This document shows, in pieces, positions 13,610 to 14,496 of a stretch of 14,496 nucleotides of DNA (positions within the stretch are counted from its first letter, which is position 1; every line of letters begins with the position of its first letter). The notes below the pieces were generated by a model. It ran no database searches and was not told the DNA's origin. It saw nothing but the letters and a program-made list of their open reading frames with translations. The stretch is from DAXETY01 sp051155755. GTDB lineage: Bacteria; Desulfobacterota; Desulfobacteria; Desulfobacterales; SG8-13. The position numbers and the translations under genes are program-made. The stretch is from NCBI GenBank assembly GCA_051155755.1, contig DAXETY010000113.1, positions 1-14,496 on the forward strand, given 5' to 3'.

Positions 13610-14496
13610 ATGAAAGACTGGAAACGCTTTACCGGGTGTTTGGTTGCCGCCCTCGGCCTGTTCGTCGTTGGCTTCGCCCTGCCGGCCGATTCGCAGGTCG
13701 AAGTGCTCGACGAAAATCAGGCCCCCGGTCGCGCCATGGCCCAGCAGGCGACCAAAGGTCGCGAAATTTGGATCACGGCCGATCACTCGCTGCACCCGGC
13801 CCTGCAAAAAGAGTTTACTTCCGGACCGGAGGTCACCGCCGCCTGTCTTTCCTGCCACGAGCTGGCCGCAGGTCAATTCCAGAAGACGATTCACTGGTCG
13901 TGGCTGGATCCCAACGTGGACCCGGAACTGAAGGTCGGCAAGGGCGGACTGACCATGAACAATTTCTGCGTCAACATTCAGTCCAACGAGCCGCGTTGCA
14001 CCTCCTGCCATGCCGGCTACGGTTGGAAGGACAAGCACTTTGATTTCAGTAATCCGCACGCGGTGGACTGCCTGGTTTGCCACGAACAGACCGGCACCTA
14101 CAAAAAATTTCCCACCGGCGCCGGATTTACGGTGGACCAGCCGACGGTGTTCAAGGGCAACGGTAAAACCTATGAGCCGCCGGACTGGAACAAGGTGGCC
14201 CAGAGCGTCAGCCGTCCCACCCGCAAGAACTGCGGCACCTGTCACTTTTTCGGCGGCGGGGGCGACGGCGTCAAGCACGGGGACCTGGACTCCTCCTTGA
14301 TGAAACCCAACGAGGAACTGGACGTGCACATGGGGATCGACGGGCAGGACTTCGACTGCGTTCGCTGCCACACCACCACCTTGCACCAGATCGCCGGGCG
14401 CATCTACTCCACGCCGGCCGCCACCGAGCGCAAAAGCCTGATCGAAGACGACCTGACCCCGAAAATTCTGTGCGAGTCCTGTCACAGCCGCACCCC
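13610..14496 (+). CDS. Octahaem tetrathionate reductase (OTR)-family cytochrome c, N-terminal part (3' end outside window)
   Basis: Secreted multihaem cytochrome; 295 residues are visible and the frame runs off the right edge. A hydrophobic segment at about 10-24 forms a Sec signal with likely cleavage near residues 24-28. Six CxxCH sites are seen so far: CLSCH 79, CTSCH 130, CLVCH 154, CGTCH 208, CVRCH 250 and CESCH 288. Family-like segments are ITADHSLHPALQKEF, SGPEVTAACLSCHE, TIHWSWLDP, NNFCVNIQSNEPRC and HAVDCLVCHEQTGTYKKFP. Shewanella OTR reduces tetrathionate, nitrite and hydroxylamine in vitro and has a lysine-ligated active haem; K165 or K166 are candidates here, subject to alignment. 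GGAGGAGTGGAGG lies just upstream of the ATG. Expression should depend on sigma-54 and the divergent activator. The physiological substrate is unknown. Confidence 0.92.
   Translation, partial: MKDWKRFTGCLVAALGLFVVGFALPADSQVEVLDENQAPGRAMAQQATKGREIWITADHSLHPALQKEFTSGPEVTAACLSCHELAAGQFQKTIHWSWLDPNVDPELKVGKGGLTMNNFCVNIQSNEPRCTSCHAGYGWKDKHFDFSNPHAVDCLVCHEQTGTYKKFPTGAGFTVDQPTVFKGNGKTYEPPDWNKVAQSVSRPTRKNCGTCHFFGGGGDGVKHGDLDSSLMKPNEELDVHMGIDGQDFDCVRCHTTTLHQIAGRIYSTPAATERKSLIEDDLTPKILCESCHSRT

Noticed and set aside
13610..13660. Cys10 of the OTR precursor as a lipoprotein site
   Set aside because: The Cys precedes the hydrophobic stretch instead of following it, so no lipobox exists; it belongs to the signal peptide.
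13496..14485. 329-codon minus-strand open frame at the right edge
   Set aside because: It lies opposite the OTR cytochrome, which runs off the window and has six CxxCH motifs, a signal peptide, a Shine-Dalgarno sequence and a sigma-54 promoter.

Overview
The window looks like a chromosomal segment from a GC-rich Desulfobacterota (deltaproteobacterial) anaerobe. Three things suggest this: multihaem c-type cytochromes of three families, a sigma-54 enhancer-binding regulator whose PAS domain carries a cysteine cluster, and a cysE/cysK pair lying next to respiratory genes. The assignment is inferred from gene content and protein style, not from a marker gene. Base composition and codon use look even across the window. 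I see no insertion sequence, CRISPR array, tRNA or rRNA.

Left block (1-4681, + strand): the 2-oxoglutarate dehydrogenase complex, sucA (E1, cut by the window edge), sucB (E2) and lpd (E3). sucB and lpd overlap by 4 bases. A 208-base gap between sucA and sucB holds hairpin-rich repeat DNA. The convergent gap after lpd holds related repeat DNA and a possible terminator.

Middle block (4912-9240, - strand, read right to left): cysE (serine acetyltransferase), a REP-like inverted-repeat pair, cysK (cysteine synthase), a decayed gene resembling Clp1-type polynucleotide kinases, a GNAT acetyltransferase, and an M20 metallopeptidase/deacylase whose start overlaps the GNAT stop. cysE and cysK together make cysteine from serine. 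The GNAT/M20 pair is probably translationally coupled, with unknown substrates.

Right block (9632-14496): respiratory cytochromes. On the + strand, a membrane-anchored tetrahaem NapC/NrfH-type quinol dehydrogenase is followed by a periplasmic octahaem hydroxylamine-oxidoreductase-like protein and a strong terminator. Next comes a convergent PAS/AAA+/Fis-HTH sigma-54 activator (- strand). Divergent from it is a cytochrome of the octahaem tetrathionate reductase (OTR) family, cut by the right edge. Upstream of the OTR gene is a near-ideal sigma-54 promoter (13528-13543), and about 100 bases further up are four GTTAAC motifs, a probable activator-binding enhancer.

The likely logic is that the regulator senses redox or a ligand and, with sigma-54 RNA polymerase, turns on the OTR cytochrome, while the neighbouring quinol dehydrogenase feeds electrons to the HAO-like enzyme. 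Two different octahaem enzymes side by side, both from superfamilies that act on nitrite, hydroxylamine or sulfur oxyanions, with a built-in sigma-54 switch, is the most interesting feature of the window.
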